A DNA stretch of 61,127 bases from Pyrinomonadaceae bacterium (GTDB lineage Bacteria; Acidobacteriota; Blastocatellia; Pyrinomonadales; Pyrinomonadaceae): NCBI GenBank assembly GCA_014534425.1, contig JACVRN010000021.1:1-61127 (forward strand), in the 5' to 3' direction. Both the position numbers and the translations under genes were made by a program. Position 1 is the first letter of the stretch; each line of letters starts with the position of its first letter. Below the pieces are notes generated by a model. It did no database searches. It saw only the letters and a program-made list of their open reading frames with translations, and had not been told where the DNA came from. Of the stretch, positions 1 through 7,693 are shown in pieces.

Positions 1-268
1 CGACAACGCAGCCATCTTCGAAGCCACGCACGGCACAGCGCCCAAGTACGCGGGACAGGACGTTATCAACCCCGGCTCCGTGATTCTTTCCGGCGTCATG
101 ATGTTCGACTTTATAGGCTGGAACGAAGCGGGTCAGCTAATCATAGACGGTTTGACGGAGACTATCAGGCAGAAGCGTGTCACCTACGACCTGCACCGCC
201 AGATGGAGGGCGCTACCAAAGTCAAGACGAGCGAATTCGCAGACGCAATTATTGAAAATATGAAATAG
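1..268 (+). CDS. icd: Isocitrate dehydrogenase, C-terminal end (partial)
   Basis: The gene enters from the left edge; reading from base 2 gives 88 residues to the TAG at 266-268. The segment carries the C-terminal hallmark [12 protein letters not shown] followed by NPGSVILSG, which in isocitrate/isopropylmalate dehydrogenases forms part of the nucleotide-binding and dimer region. The [12 protein letters not shown] pattern and the Q-KRVTYDL stretch fit NADP-type isocitrate dehydrogenase better than LeuB. It converts isocitrate to 2-oxoglutarate in the TCA cycle, consistent with mdh just downstream and sdhCAB nearby. The stop codon runs straight into a repeat hairpin, so icd and mdh are separated by only 70 bases. 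Confidence 0.9.
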   Translation, partial: DNAAIFEATHGTAPKYAGQDVINPGSVILSGVMMFDFIGWNEAGQLIIDGLTETIRQKRVTYDLHRQMEGATKVKTSEFADAIIENMK

Positions 269-313
269 CTGTCAGCCGTCAGCCATCAGCTAAAGAAAAA
301 GCTGATAGCTGAA
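267..313. repeat. AGCTGAT-type heptamer hairpin between icd and mdh
   Basis: Left arm 267-291 is built of CAGCCGT/CAGCCAT heptamers and the right arm 300-312 reads AGCTGATAGCTGA. The inner 12 bases of the two arms pair with one mismatch around an A-rich loop. The last two bases of the icd stop codon are the first two bases of the repeat. Same family as 6593-6711, 40449-40590 and 53941-53971. Confidence 0.75.
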
Positions 314-338
314 TGCTTCTTTGAAAGGAATCAAAGCG

Positions 339-1274
339 ATGGGCAAGCGAAACAAGATAACGGTGGTGGGAGCGGGAAACGTGGGCGCGACCGCCGCGCA
401 CTGGTTGGCGAGCAAGGAGTTGGGCGATGTCGTTTTGGTTGACATAGTAGAAGGCATGCCGCAGGGCAAGTCACTTGACCTCGCGCAGGCCGCGCCGATT
501 GAGGGCTTCGACGCTCGCATGGTCGGGTCAACCAACGATTATTCTCTGACCTCAGGCTCGGACGTTGTGATTATCACTTCGGGGCTGCCGCGAAAGCCCG
601 GCATGAGCCGTGATGATTTGTTGAAGACGAACGCGGACATTGTCTCGCAGGTGGTGGATCAGGTCGTGAAGTATTCGCCGGATTCAATTCTTATCATCGT
701 CTCGAATCCTCTGGACGCCATGTGCCAGGTGGCCTTGAGGCGTTCGGGCTTTCCCAAGCACAGGGTCATAGGCATGGCGGGCGTGCTGGATTCCGCGCGC
801 ATGCGCTGCTTTCTGGCAGAGGCCCTAGACGTGTCCGTAGAGAACGTGACGGCCTTCGTGCTCGGCGGGCACGGCGACACTATGGTTCCTCTGCCGCGTT
901 ATTCGACCTGCGCCGGAATTCCCGTGACGGAGCTTTTGCCCGCAGACCAGCTAGACGCGATTGTGAAGCGCACGGCCAACGGCGGCGCTGAAATCGTGGG
1001 CCTGCTGAAGACAGGCTCGGCCTATTACGCGCCTTCGGCTGCGGCGGTCGAGATGACGGAGAGCATCCTCAAAGACAAGAAGAAAATCCTGCCCTGCGCC
1101 GCGTATCTGGAAGGCGAGTACGGCATCAACGGCCTCTACGTGGGCGTGCCTTGCAAGCTCGGCGCACGCGGTCTTGAGCAGATTATCGAAATCAATCTCA
1201 CGACCGAAGAACGCATTGCGCTCCAAAAGAGCGCCGCCAGCGTTCAGGAACTCGTCAACGTCCTTGGAATCTGA
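339..1274 (+). CDS. mdh: Malate dehydrogenase (LDH-like type)
   Basis: A 311-residue NAD-dependent malate dehydrogenase that oxidises malate to oxaloacetate. Visible features are the Rossmann motif [10 protein letters not shown] near residue 9, the loop LPRKPGMSR whose arginine distinguishes malate from lactate dehydrogenases, VSNPLDAM, and the catalytic histidine in [12 protein letters not shown]. The ATG at 339 is preferred over a TTG at 321 because AAAGGAA at 324-330 is properly spaced before it and the Rossmann strand then begins as usual. Together with icd and sdhCAB it forms a TCA-cycle neighbourhood. Length is normal for the family. Confidence 0.95.
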   Translation: MGKRNKITVVGAGNVGATAAHWLASKELGDVVLVDIVEGMPQGKSLDLAQAAPIEGFDARMVGSTNDYSLTSGSDVVIITSGLPRKPGMSRDDLLKTNADIVSQVVDQVVKYSPDSILIIVSNPLDAMCQVALRRSGFPKHRVIGMAGVLDSARMRCFLAEALDVSVENVTAFVLGGHGDTMVPLPRYSTCAGIPVTELLPADQLDAIVKRTANGGAEIVGLLKTGSAYYAPSAAAVEMTESILKDKKKILPCAAYLEGEYGINGLYVGVPCKLGARGLEQIIEINLTTEERIALQKSAASVQELVNVLGI

Positions 1275-1327
1275 AGAAGGCAAAAGCAGAGAGAGAAAAA
1301 ATGCGCTTTCACTTTTGCTTTGGCTTT

Positions 1328-1484
1328 TAGCTCCGTAGGAGCTTGATGTTTATAGCTTAAGCGCAGCCAGAAAGAATAAAGCTCCGTAGGAGCGGCATAT
1401 TTCGCATTAATAACATGCCGCTCCTACGGAGCTTTACTAATTTAATCACGACCCGGCTATAAACATATGGCTCCTACGGAGCCG
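1328..1484. repeat. GCTCCGTAGGAGC repeat cluster, nested inverted copies
   Basis: The 214-base gap between mdh and the minus-strand sensor gene holds four copies of a 13-mer: GCTCCGTAGGAGC at 1330-1342 and 1381-1393, and its reverse complement at 1420-1432 and 1470-1482. Each copy is itself a dyad (GCTCC/GGAGC). The inner pair extends into a flank reading GGCAT, and the outer pair into ATGTTTATAGC, so the block can fold as a hairpin within a hairpin. A second such block lies at 24539-24640. It lies between convergent genes and may act as a terminator, which is inferred. Confidence 0.8.
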
Positions 1485-1488
1485 ACTT

Positions 1489-2670
1489 TTAACTTAATGC
1501 AACTGTCTTTGCCGTGAGAAGCTCGTTGATTGTGTGCTGTAGGTCGTCGCGTTTGACGGGCTTGACGAGGAAATGGTCTGCGCCTGCGCGTCTTGCACAG
1601 CGTCGCTCTTCGTCCGTGTCGTGGCCTGTGAGGATGATTGTGGGGATGGCCCGCAACTCTTCTTCGCGCTTCATGGCTGAGATTAGCTCGCCGCCGTTCA
1701 TCCCAGGCATTGCCCAATCCGTGAGCAAGAGGTCTATCTTCTTTTCGCGCAGAGTCCGCAGCGCAGCGAAACCGTCCGACGCCGTCTCCGCCTCAAAGCC
1801 CATGCGAACGACGAGCTTCTTCAGGAGCAGCAACAGTTCGGGCATATCCTCTACGATAAGGATGCGCCCGCGCTCTTGATGAGACGGGGCTTGCGCGGCG
1901 GGAAAGACTATGGAGTAAGTCGTGCCCGCTTGTGCCTGGCTGCGTACGGAGACGTTTCCGCCGTGGGCCGCAGCTATGCGACGCGCGATTGCCAGCCCGA
2001 GGCCGCAAGCCTGCTGTTTGCCCGCGCGCTGTGATTGCCAGAAGGCGTCGAAGACGAACGGAAGCTCTTCGGCGGGAATGCCCGCGCCCGAATCTATGAC
2101 GTTGACGACTACGAAGCGTCTGCCTTCGTCGCCCATCCTTGTCCCTTTGATGGATTGCGCCTCTATGCGAACCGCGCCGCCGTCCGGCGTAGCCGACAGG
2201 GCCACTGCCAGCATGTGATGAAGGGCGCGAGCGGCCTGTCGCTCGTCTACGAGCATGGAAAGTGATTTCTGCTCTACGCGCACGTTAAGCTCTACGCCGC
2301 GAAGCGCGGCACCGGCGCGCAGAGGCTCCGCCACATCTTCCAAAAGCTTTTCCACGACCCGCTCGCGCGGCTCAAGACGAAGCGGGCGCTCCCTCTGCTC
2401 TGTGACTTCGAGCAGGTTGTCCAGGACTTCACGCATGCGGTCGCCGCTTTCAAGCGCCGCCGCCAGAAGTTGACGGTCTTCGGCATCGAAAGGCTCGCGC
2501 GCTTGCAGCTTGCTCTCGAAAAGCTCAAGCAATCCCAGAACGTTCGCCAGGGGAAAACGCATGTTGCGTACGACTGCCTGCACGAAGCCGCTCTTGAGAT
2601 GCTCAACCTCTTCCAGCTTCTCTGCGAGCAGACGCGCGTCCATCGGCTCTATGGTTTCTGTTTCCATCAT
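1489..2670 (-). CDS. Degenerate histidine kinase fused to a receiver domain
   Basis: 393 residues without membrane segments: a dimerisation-helix region (about 15-95), a HATPase_c domain (about 100-258) and a response-regulator receiver (about 268-388). The receiver looks functional, with ED near residue 274, phosphoacceptor Asp318 in LLLTDWAMP and a lysine in FLVKP. The kinase half does not: the usual SHELRTPL box reads VRNMRFPL, so arginine replaces the phosphoacceptor histidine, and the N box reads HMLAVAL with valine where the Mg-binding asparagine belongs. G1 (DSGAG) and G2 (GLGLAI) persist. It may therefore be a scaffold or ATP-sensing pseudokinase whose receiver is phosphorylated by another kinase; this is inferred. 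Gene partners are not evident. Confidence 0.85.
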   Translation of the reverse strand: MMETETIEPMDARLLAEKLEEVEHLKSGFVQAVVRNMRFPLANVLGLLELFESKLQAREPFDAEDRQLLAAALESGDRMREVLDNLLEVTEQRERPLRLEPRERVVEKLLEDVAEPLRAGAALRGVELNVRVEQKSLSMLVDERQAARALHHMLAVALSATPDGGAVRIEAQSIKGTRMGDEGRRFVVVNVIDSGAGIPAEELPFVFDAFWQSQRAGKQQACGLGLAIARRIAAAHGGNVSVRSQAQAGTTYSIVFPAAQAPSHQERGRILIVEDMPELLLLLKKLVVRMGFEAETASDGFAALRTLREKKIDLLLTDWAMPGMNGGELISAMKREEELRAIPTIILTGHDTDEERRCARRAGADHFLVKPVKRDDLQHTINELLTAKTVALS

Positions 2671-2773
2671 TGTCAGTTTTTTTAAGCTGCTCGCGGGGCG
2701 CGAGAGTATTTAAGGAGAGAGAAAAAGGCGTGATTACCTGGACGGAGAAGTAATCTCCCCGTCTTTAACTGAG

Positions 2774-2800
2774 TTTATACAGGTTGGCCCTTGATGGCAA
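2774..2800 (-). promoter_or_regulatory. Candidate promoter for the degenerate sensor kinase
   Basis: On the minus strand TTGCCA (2800-2795) lies 15 bases before TATAAA (2779-2774), about 100 bases upstream of the kinase gene. The spacing is short, so this is tentative. The rest of the 164-base gap 2671-2834 shows only a small GGAGA/TCTCC dyad near 2742-2760. Confidence 0.3.
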
Positions 2801-2834
2801 GAGGGAATTTAAAGTTAGAGCTTTTAATCTGCAA

Positions 2835-3623
2835 TCAACGCTTGAGCCAGCCGAAGAGGCCGTAAATTATCGTCTCGCGGTTCTCTTCGTAGATGGCTTT
2901 CGTCAAAGGAATCGACATCGGGCAGACTTTGACGCAGTTCTGGGCGTTGCCGCAGTTGGTGATGCCGTCTTCGCCCATGATGGCCTCTAATCTCTCGTCG
3001 CGGGTCATCTTGCCTGTGGGGTGCATGTTCTGGTAGCGCACCTGGGCTATGGCCTGCGGGCCTATGTACTGGTCGCCTTCGTACTGCGGGCAGGCTTCGA
3101 GGCAGCAGCCGCAGGTCATGCAGCGAGAGTAGGCGTAGCGCTCGGCCACGTCGTCTTGATTCATGCGGGGGCCTGGCCCCAAATCATAAGAGCCGTCAAT
3201 CTCTATCCATGCGTGCACGCGCTTTAAGTAGTCGAACATGCGCGAGCGGTCTACTCTGAGGTCGCGTATGTTCGGGAACTTGGACATGGGTTCTAAAGTT
3301 ACGGGCTGCTCCAGTTGGTCTATGAGCGCGGAGCAGGACTGGCGCACCTTCCCATTGATGACCATAGTGCAGATGCCGCAGACCTGCTCCAGGCAGTTCA
3401 TATTCCAGACAGGCGGAGTCGTCTTCTTGCCCTCTTTAGTGACTGGATTCTTTTGAATCTCCATCAGGCAGGAGATGATGTTGAGATTCGGGCGGTAGGG
3501 AATCTCGAAGGTCTCCCAGTAGGCGGGCGCGTCCGGGTTCTCGCGCCTTTGTATCTTAATCTCGACCGTCCTGGGCGGCGTGCGTCTTGCTGTCTCGCTT
3601 GCGTTACTAGCGTGTGCGCTCAT
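2835..3623 (-). CDS. sdhB: Succinate dehydrogenase iron-sulfur subunit
   Basis: 262-residue electron-transfer subunit of complex II. The N-terminal ferredoxin fold carries the [2Fe-2S] cysteines in NCLEQVCGICTM and a later QSC. The C-terminal half carries RCMTCGCCLEACPQ and NCGNAQNCVKVCPMSIP, the ligands for the [4Fe-4S] and [3Fe-4S] clusters. The protein matches the B-type (Bacillus/epsilon-proteobacterial) enzymes that pair with a diheme single-subunit anchor. It passes electrons from SdhA flavin to the quinone site in SdhC. Its ATG overlaps the sdhA stop by four bases, implying translational coupling in an sdhCAB operon. The N-terminal 20 residues are polar and poorly conserved. Confidence 0.95.
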   Translation of the reverse strand: MSAHASNASETARRTPPRTVEIKIQRRENPDAPAYWETFEIPYRPNLNIISCLMEIQKNPVTKEGKKTTPPVWNMNCLEQVCGICTMVINGKVRQSCSALIDQLEQPVTLEPMSKFPNIRDLRVDRSRMFDYLKRVHAWIEIDGSYDLGPGPRMNQDDVAERYAYSRCMTCGCCLEACPQYEGDQYIGPQAIAQVRYQNMHPTGKMTRDERLEAIMGEDGITNCGNAQNCVKVCPMSIPLTKAIYEENRETIIYGLFGWLKR

Positions 3624-5614
3624 AGCTTGTCGGATTTACCCCCTGCGTCCTCGATTGATTTTCCCTGCTCGCGGCGAGTCTCTGCCTGGCCGTGGTCAAC
3701 GTCCCTGACCTTCTCTTTGTTCTGATCCCAGATGGCGGGGCCTGAAATGTCTCTGGGCTTCTGCTGCAAGTCGTCTGTGGGCACCTGCTTGGCTCCGGGC
3801 TGTGCTGCTGCTGCGGCTGTGGTCTCCTTGGCCTTGCCCTTGCTGTAGTCGCGCTTGCGCGGAGGAATAAGACCTATATCAACCGCTTCGTAAGAGAAGA
3901 CTGGGCCTTCGCCGGAGTATTCAGCGATGGTGGTCTTCAAAAAGTTCTCGTCGTCGCGGTTGGGAAAGTCGGGCTTGTAATGCGCGCCGCGCGATTCGTT
4001 GCGATTGAGCGCGCCGAGCGTTATCACTCTGGCAAGTTGCAGCATGTTCCAGAGTTGGCGCGCGTGCGGCAGAGCCATCGTCGCCCACAGGTTCGAATCG
4101 TTGATTGAGATGTGACGATAACGCTCAATCAATTCCAGAAGCTTCTGGTCTGTCTGCTGCAACCGGTCGTTGTAGCGCACGACCGTCACGTTGTCCGTCA
4201 TCCACTTGCCCATCTCGTCGTGAATCAAATACTGATTCTCTGTGCCGGATTGTTTGACGAGCGTGTCGTTGATTTCCTGCTGGCGCTGCAACTCCTGCTC
4301 GTAGAGGCGAGAGCCGTCAGCGCCGTTTCGTTCTACGTTCTTCGCGTACTCTATGGCGGCGGGCGCGGCCACGAAGCCGCCGTAGACGCAACTGACGAGC
4401 GAGTTCGCGCCGAGACGATTCGCGCCGTGAATGGAATAGTCGCATTCGCCTGCGGCCAGAAGGCCGGGGATGTTCGTGCGCTGGTCAAAATCAACCCACA
4501 GGCCGCCCATTGAATAGTGGACGCCGGGAAAGATTCTCATGGGCACATGGCGTGGGTCGTCGCCCACGAACATCTCGTAGATTTCAAGAATCGCGCCGAG
4601 CTTGCGGTCAAGCGTCTCTGCGGGAATGTGCGTTAAGTCAAGGTAGACCTGATTCTGCCCGCCTATGCCAAAGCCGTCCAGGCACACCTGAAAGATTTCG
4701 CGCGTGGCTATGTCGCGCGGCACCAGATTGCCGTAGGCAGGATACTTCTCTTCAAGGAAATACCAGCGCTCTTGTTCAGGTATCGAACCGGGCGAGCGCA
4801 CGTCTCCCTTGGCGCGCGGAACCCAGACGCGCCCGCCTTCGCCGCGCGCAGACTCACTCATCAACCTGAGCTTGTCTTCGCCCGGAATCGAAGTCGGGTG
4901 AACCTGTATGAACTCGCCGTTGGCGTAACGCGCGCCCTGTTGATAACAGGCGGAGACGGCTGAGCCTGTGCAGACCATAGAGTTCGTGGACTTGCCGAAG
5001 ATAAGCCCAGGCCCGCCCGTAGCCATAATCACCGCGTCGGCTTTGAAGGCGCGAAGCTCAAGCGTCTTCAAGTCCATCGCCACAAGCCCTCGACAGACCT
5101 GATGGTCGTCCATGATGAGCGACATCATCTCCCAGCCTTCGTACTTCTTGACCTTGCCCTGCACCTCGTAACGTCTGACCTGCTCGTCCAGAGCATAAAG
5201 AAGCTGCTGGCCCGTGGAAGCTCCGGCAAACGCCGTGCGGTGATGAAGCGTTCCGCCGAAGCGACGAAAATCGAGCAGCCCTTCGGTCGTGCGCGAGAAG
5301 GGAACGCCCATGCGGTCGAAGAGGTAAATGATGGCCGGTGCCATCTCGCACATGGCTTTCACAGGGGGCTGGTTCGCCAGAAAGTCTCCGCCATAGACCG
5401 TGTCGTCGAAATGCTTCCAGGGGCTATCGCCTTCGCCTTTAGTGTTGACCGCGCCGTTGATGCCGCCCTGCGCGCAGACCGAATGCGAGCGCTTAACGGG
5501 CACGACCGACAGCAAATCAACTTCGTGTCCGGCCTCGGCTATCTTCATGGCCGCAGCCAACCCCGCAAGGCCCCCGCCGACAATCGCTATCTTGATGCCA
5601 TTACTCGTTGCCAT
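3620..5614 (-). CDS. sdhA: Succinate dehydrogenase flavoprotein subunit
   Basis: 664-residue flavoprotein oxidising succinate to fumarate. It shows the dinucleotide fold IVGGGLAGLAAA at residue 11, the covalent-FAD histidine at about residue 44 in RSHSVCAQGG, substrate-site motifs around HPTSIPGE and SESARGEGG, and FPGVHYSMGGL near the flavin. Order and overlaps (sdhC one base, sdhB four bases) mark an operon. The last 70 or so residues form a polar, Ala/Gln/Lys-rich tail after RDYSKGKAK that is probably disordered and is longer than in typical B-type SdhA. The catalytic core looks intact, so the identification is secure. Confidence 0.95.
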   Translation of the reverse strand: MATSNGIKIAIVGGGLAGLAAAMKIAEAGHEVDLLSVVPVKRSHSVCAQGGINGAVNTKGEGDSPWKHFDDTVYGGDFLANQPPVKAMCEMAPAIIYLFDRMGVPFSRTTEGLLDFRRFGGTLHHRTAFAGASTGQQLLYALDEQVRRYEVQGKVKKYEGWEMMSLIMDDHQVCRGLVAMDLKTLELRAFKADAVIMATGGPGLIFGKSTNSMVCTGSAVSACYQQGARYANGEFIQVHPTSIPGEDKLRLMSESARGEGGRVWVPRAKGDVRSPGSIPEQERWYFLEEKYPAYGNLVPRDIATREIFQVCLDGFGIGGQNQVYLDLTHIPAETLDRKLGAILEIYEMFVGDDPRHVPMRIFPGVHYSMGGLWVDFDQRTNIPGLLAAGECDYSIHGANRLGANSLVSCVYGGFVAAPAAIEYAKNVERNGADGSRLYEQELQRQQEINDTLVKQSGTENQYLIHDEMGKWMTDNVTVVRYNDRLQQTDQKLLELIERYRHISINDSNLWATMALPHARQLWNMLQLARVITLGALNRNESRGAHYKPDFPNRDDENFLKTTIAEYSGEGPVFSYEAVDIGLIPPRKRDYSKGKAKETTAAAAAQPGAKQVPTDDLQQKPRDISGPAIWDQNKEKVRDVDHGQAETRREQGKSIEDAGGKSDKL

Positions 5615-6285
5615 CAGTAAAGAATACCTCCCAGCAATCCTCCCGGACGAATGAAAGCAATCATAGCGTTCAGGGCCACGGCCAAAAGCAGCACGCCAAA
5701 GGCTATGCAGGCGTAACCGGTCAAGCGTTGCGCGCGTGCGCCTATGGCGATTCCCCAGTCAACCATGAACAGCCACAACCCGTTGGCGAAGTGCCACACG
5801 GTCGCCGTAATGCCTATGACGTAGATGATGGCAATAGGTATGAGCCTGAACTCTCTCGCCACTATGTCGAAGGCTTGGTCGGGCGCGTGCGCGACCGAGA
5901 TGTTGAGGTTCGGAATCAGTCCGAAGCGGAAGTTCAGCACGTGAAAGAGAATGAAGAAGAAAAGAATCACGCCCGTCAAGCGCTGTATCAGGTAGAACCA
6001 GTTGCGCGGGTACGGATAGTTCAGGTTGTTCGGGCGCGCTTCTATCGTTATCACCAGCCCGTAAACCGCGTGGTAGATGAGCGGGATGAAGATAGCGCCA
6101 ATCTCTATGAAGAGGATGTAGGGAATGCTCTGCAACTCTGCGACGGCCTTGTTGAAATCGCCTGCGCCGGTCATCGCCTTAGAGTTGGTGTAGAAATGCT
6201 CCAGTAGGAATGCGCCGAGCGGGACGATGCCCGACAACTGGTGGAGCTTACGCAAGATGAACGTCCTGCTCAAACGTATAGCCAC
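5614..6285 (-). CDS. sdhC: Succinate dehydrogenase cytochrome b558 membrane anchor
   Basis: 223-residue integral membrane protein with about five hydrophobic helices, the size and layout of the single-subunit diheme cytochrome b558 anchor of B-type succinate:quinone reductases. Histidines that could ligate heme occur in LHQLSG, LLEHFY, IYHAVYG, LFHVLNF and VWHFANG. It is first in the sdhCAB operon and its stop codon shares one base with the sdhA start. The quinone site would sit in this subunit. An SD site is not obvious before the ATG, although GAGGAGTG precedes it by a few bases on the minus strand. Confidence 0.92.
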   Translation of the reverse strand: MAIRLSRTFILRKLHQLSGIVPLGAFLLEHFYTNSKAMTGAGDFNKAVAELQSIPYILFIEIGAIFIPLIYHAVYGLVITIEARPNNLNYPYPRNWFYLIQRLTGVILFFFILFHVLNFRFGLIPNLNISVAHAPDQAFDIVAREFRLIPIAIIYVIGITATVWHFANGLWLFMVDWGIAIGARAQRLTGYACIAFGVLLLAVALNAMIAFIRPGGLLGGILY

Positions 6286-6385
6286 AGGAAAACACTCCTC
6301 GTTCTACGAAAGGCGCTTTCAAGCTTAACGCTCTGAAGCCATCTTCCGCAGCGTGTGGATTAAATTTTCAGGCCGAACGCGTGTG

Positions 6386-6413
6386 ATTATAATCTCGCGC
6401 GCCGGAAAAGCAA
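6386..6413 (-). promoter_or_regulatory. sdhC: Candidate sdhCAB promoter
   Basis: The palindrome GATTATAATC at 6385-6394 supplies a perfect TATAAT on the minus strand (6391-6386), with TTGCTT (6413-6408) 16 bases upstream. Transcription would start about 95 bases before sdhC. The same palindrome could serve as a -10 on the plus strand, where no convincing -35 was seen. Confidence 0.4.
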
Positions 6414-6428
6414 AACAGGCGAAGCGAA

Positions 6429-6466
6429 AGTCAGGAGAGTCCGCAGAGTCCAGAGAGTCTGGAGAG
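6429..6466. repeat. Single arm of the GAGAGTCCA-type 9-mer repeat
   Basis: Degenerate tandem copies of AGAGAGTCC/CAGAGAGTC units without a clear opposing arm nearby. This is the same family as the full hairpin at 7595-7689 and the arm at the tmk 3' end (29946-29962). It sits upstream of the candidate sdh promoter in the 6286-6714 intergenic region. Confidence 0.6.
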
Positions 6467-6558
6467 AAGAACCGCCCGCGACCGCTCCGGCTCCGCTTCT
6501 ATGTTTGCTCGAAATCAAAATGATACGCCGCCTCGCTTATAAGGTAAAATGAAAAATA

Positions 6559-6588
6559 TTGCCTAACCTATTGAGGCAAACTTATAAT
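6559..6588 (+). promoter_or_regulatory. Candidate promoter plus dyad operator of the LysR gene
   Basis: TTGCCT (6559-6564) and TATAAT (6583-6588) are 18 bases apart, a good sigma-70-like pair about 125 bases before the LysR start. The -35 box is half of a perfect dyad TTGCCT-N9-AGGCAA (6559-6579). LysR-type regulators commonly bind such dyads and repress their own divergent promoters, so this is a plausible autoregulatory site; binding is inferred. Confidence 0.5.
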
Positions 6589-6592
6589 CAAG

Positions 6593-6711
6593 CGGTCAGC
6601 TATCAGCAGTCAGCTTTTAAATCTCTGCAAGCTTGAATTCAAAGCTCAAGCTCGAAAACGGGGAAAGCTGATAGCTGATGGCTGATGGCTGATGGCTGAT
6701 GGCTGATGGCT
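6593..6711. repeat. GGCTGAT heptamer hairpin upstream of LysR gene
   Basis: Left arm 6593-6616 (CAGCTATCAGCAGTCAGCTT) faces right arm 6665-6711, which has two AGCTGAT units followed by about five GGCTGAT units. The right arm ends four bases before the ATG at 6715. An inner region between the arms contains a further short AAGCTTGA/TCAAGCT dyad. Confidence 0.8.
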
Positions 6712-6714
6712 ATT

Positions 6715-7596
6715 ATGCAGATTGAGACGCTGAAAATCTTTTGTGACCTGGTGGAGACGGAGAGTTTTTCTCAGGCTGCGGAGCGAAACTTTGTGACGCA
6801 GTCGGCTGTGAGCCAGCAGGTGCGTGCGTTGGAAGAGAAGTTCAGGCGACGCCTCTTGGAGCGCGTGCGCGGGCGACGTGAGGTCAGGCTGACCAACGCG
6901 GGCGAGGTCTTTTATAGAGAGAGCCGCAACGTGCTGGCCGCGTACGCTCTGCTACAGGAGAGCATGCGTGAGCTTTCGGGGATGGTCTCCGGCACAGTTC
7001 GCGTGGCGACCGTCTACAGCGTGGGCCTGCACGAACTCCCGCCCGTGGTGCGCCGCTTCATGGAGCTTTATCCTGCGGCCAAGATTGACCTCGAATACAG
7101 CCGCACGACGCGCATCGTGCGCGATGTTCTCTCGGGCGCGGTGGAGCTTGGCGTGGTGGCCTTCCCGGAAAAGCGGCGAGGGTTGAGCATCATCCCGATT
7201 CGCAGCGACAGGCTGGTTCTCATCTGCCCGCCCACGCACCCGCTCGCCGCTCGTAAAAAGATTAAGGCGTCAGAGCTACAGGGCCAGGGCTTTGTGCTTT
7301 TCGAGCGGGATATACCTACGCGACGCGCTACGGACAAGATTCTTAAATCGCACAACGTCACGGTCACGCGCGTCGCAGAGTTCGACAACATTGAAACGAT
7401 AAAGCGCGCCGTGGAAGTCGGCATGGGTTGCGCGATTGTCCCGCGCCCAAGCGTGCTGGACGAGCAGAGAAGCGGCCAGCTAGCCGTAGTCGCGCTCAAT
7501 GAGCCGGAATGGACGCGCGCGGTCGGCGTCATACACCGCTCCGCGCGCACGCTCTCCACCGCCGCCAGAAAATTCATAGAGCTACTGACGCAATGA
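6715..7596 (+). CDS. LysR-family transcriptional regulator
   Basis: 293-residue regulator: winged helix-turn-helix at residues 1-60 (FSQAAERNFVTQSAVSQQV is the recognition region), linker helix, then a periplasmic-binding-protein-like effector domain from about residue 90 (TVRVATVYSVG). It resembles the CysB/CbbR-type branch, but the effector cannot be read from sequence. The ATG at 6715 gives the usual MQIETLKIF N-terminus; an in-frame ATG at 6706 lies inside the repeat. No Shine-Dalgarno is visible because heptamer repeats run up to the start. It is divergent from sdhCAB across a 430-base gap, so it may control that operon, itself, or the amidase downstream. Confidence 0.92.
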   Translation: MQIETLKIFCDLVETESFSQAAERNFVTQSAVSQQVRALEEKFRRRLLERVRGRREVRLTNAGEVFYRESRNVLAAYALLQESMRELSGMVSGTVRVATVYSVGLHELPPVVRRFMELYPAAKIDLEYSRTTRIVRDVLSGAVELGVVAFPEKRRGLSIIPIRSDRLVLICPPTHPLAARKKIKASELQGQGFVLFERDIPTRRATDKILKSHNVTVTRVAEFDNIETIKRAVEVGMGCAIVPRPSVLDEQRSGQLAVVALNEPEWTRAVGVIHRSARTLSTAARKFIELLTQ

Positions 7597-7689
7597 GTCT
7601 AAAAGAGTCTGGAGAGTCCAGAGAGTCTAGAGAGTCACAAAGACTTTCTTTTCTCTCCAGACTCTCCAGACTCTCCAGACTCTCTAGAC
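7595..7689. repeat. GAGAGTCCA 9-mer hairpin filling the LysR-amidase gap
   Basis: Left arm 7595-7636 has units such as GGAGAGTCC and AGAGAGTCT; right arm 7642-7689 has three CCAGACTCT units plus variants. The arms are complementary over most of their length, with a short loop near 7637-7641. The element begins within the LysR stop codon (TGAGTCT) and stops four bases before the amidase ATG, so the whole 97-base gap is repeat. Confidence 0.85.
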
Positions 7690-7693
7690 TTTT

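Noticed and set aside
1328-1484. Insertion sequence
   Set aside because: No transposase or target-site duplication is seen; only short repeats.
6665-6711. CRISPR-like array of heptamers
   Set aside because: The repeat unit is seven bases with no spacers and the array is in a hairpin, so it is not a CRISPR. No cas gene is present.
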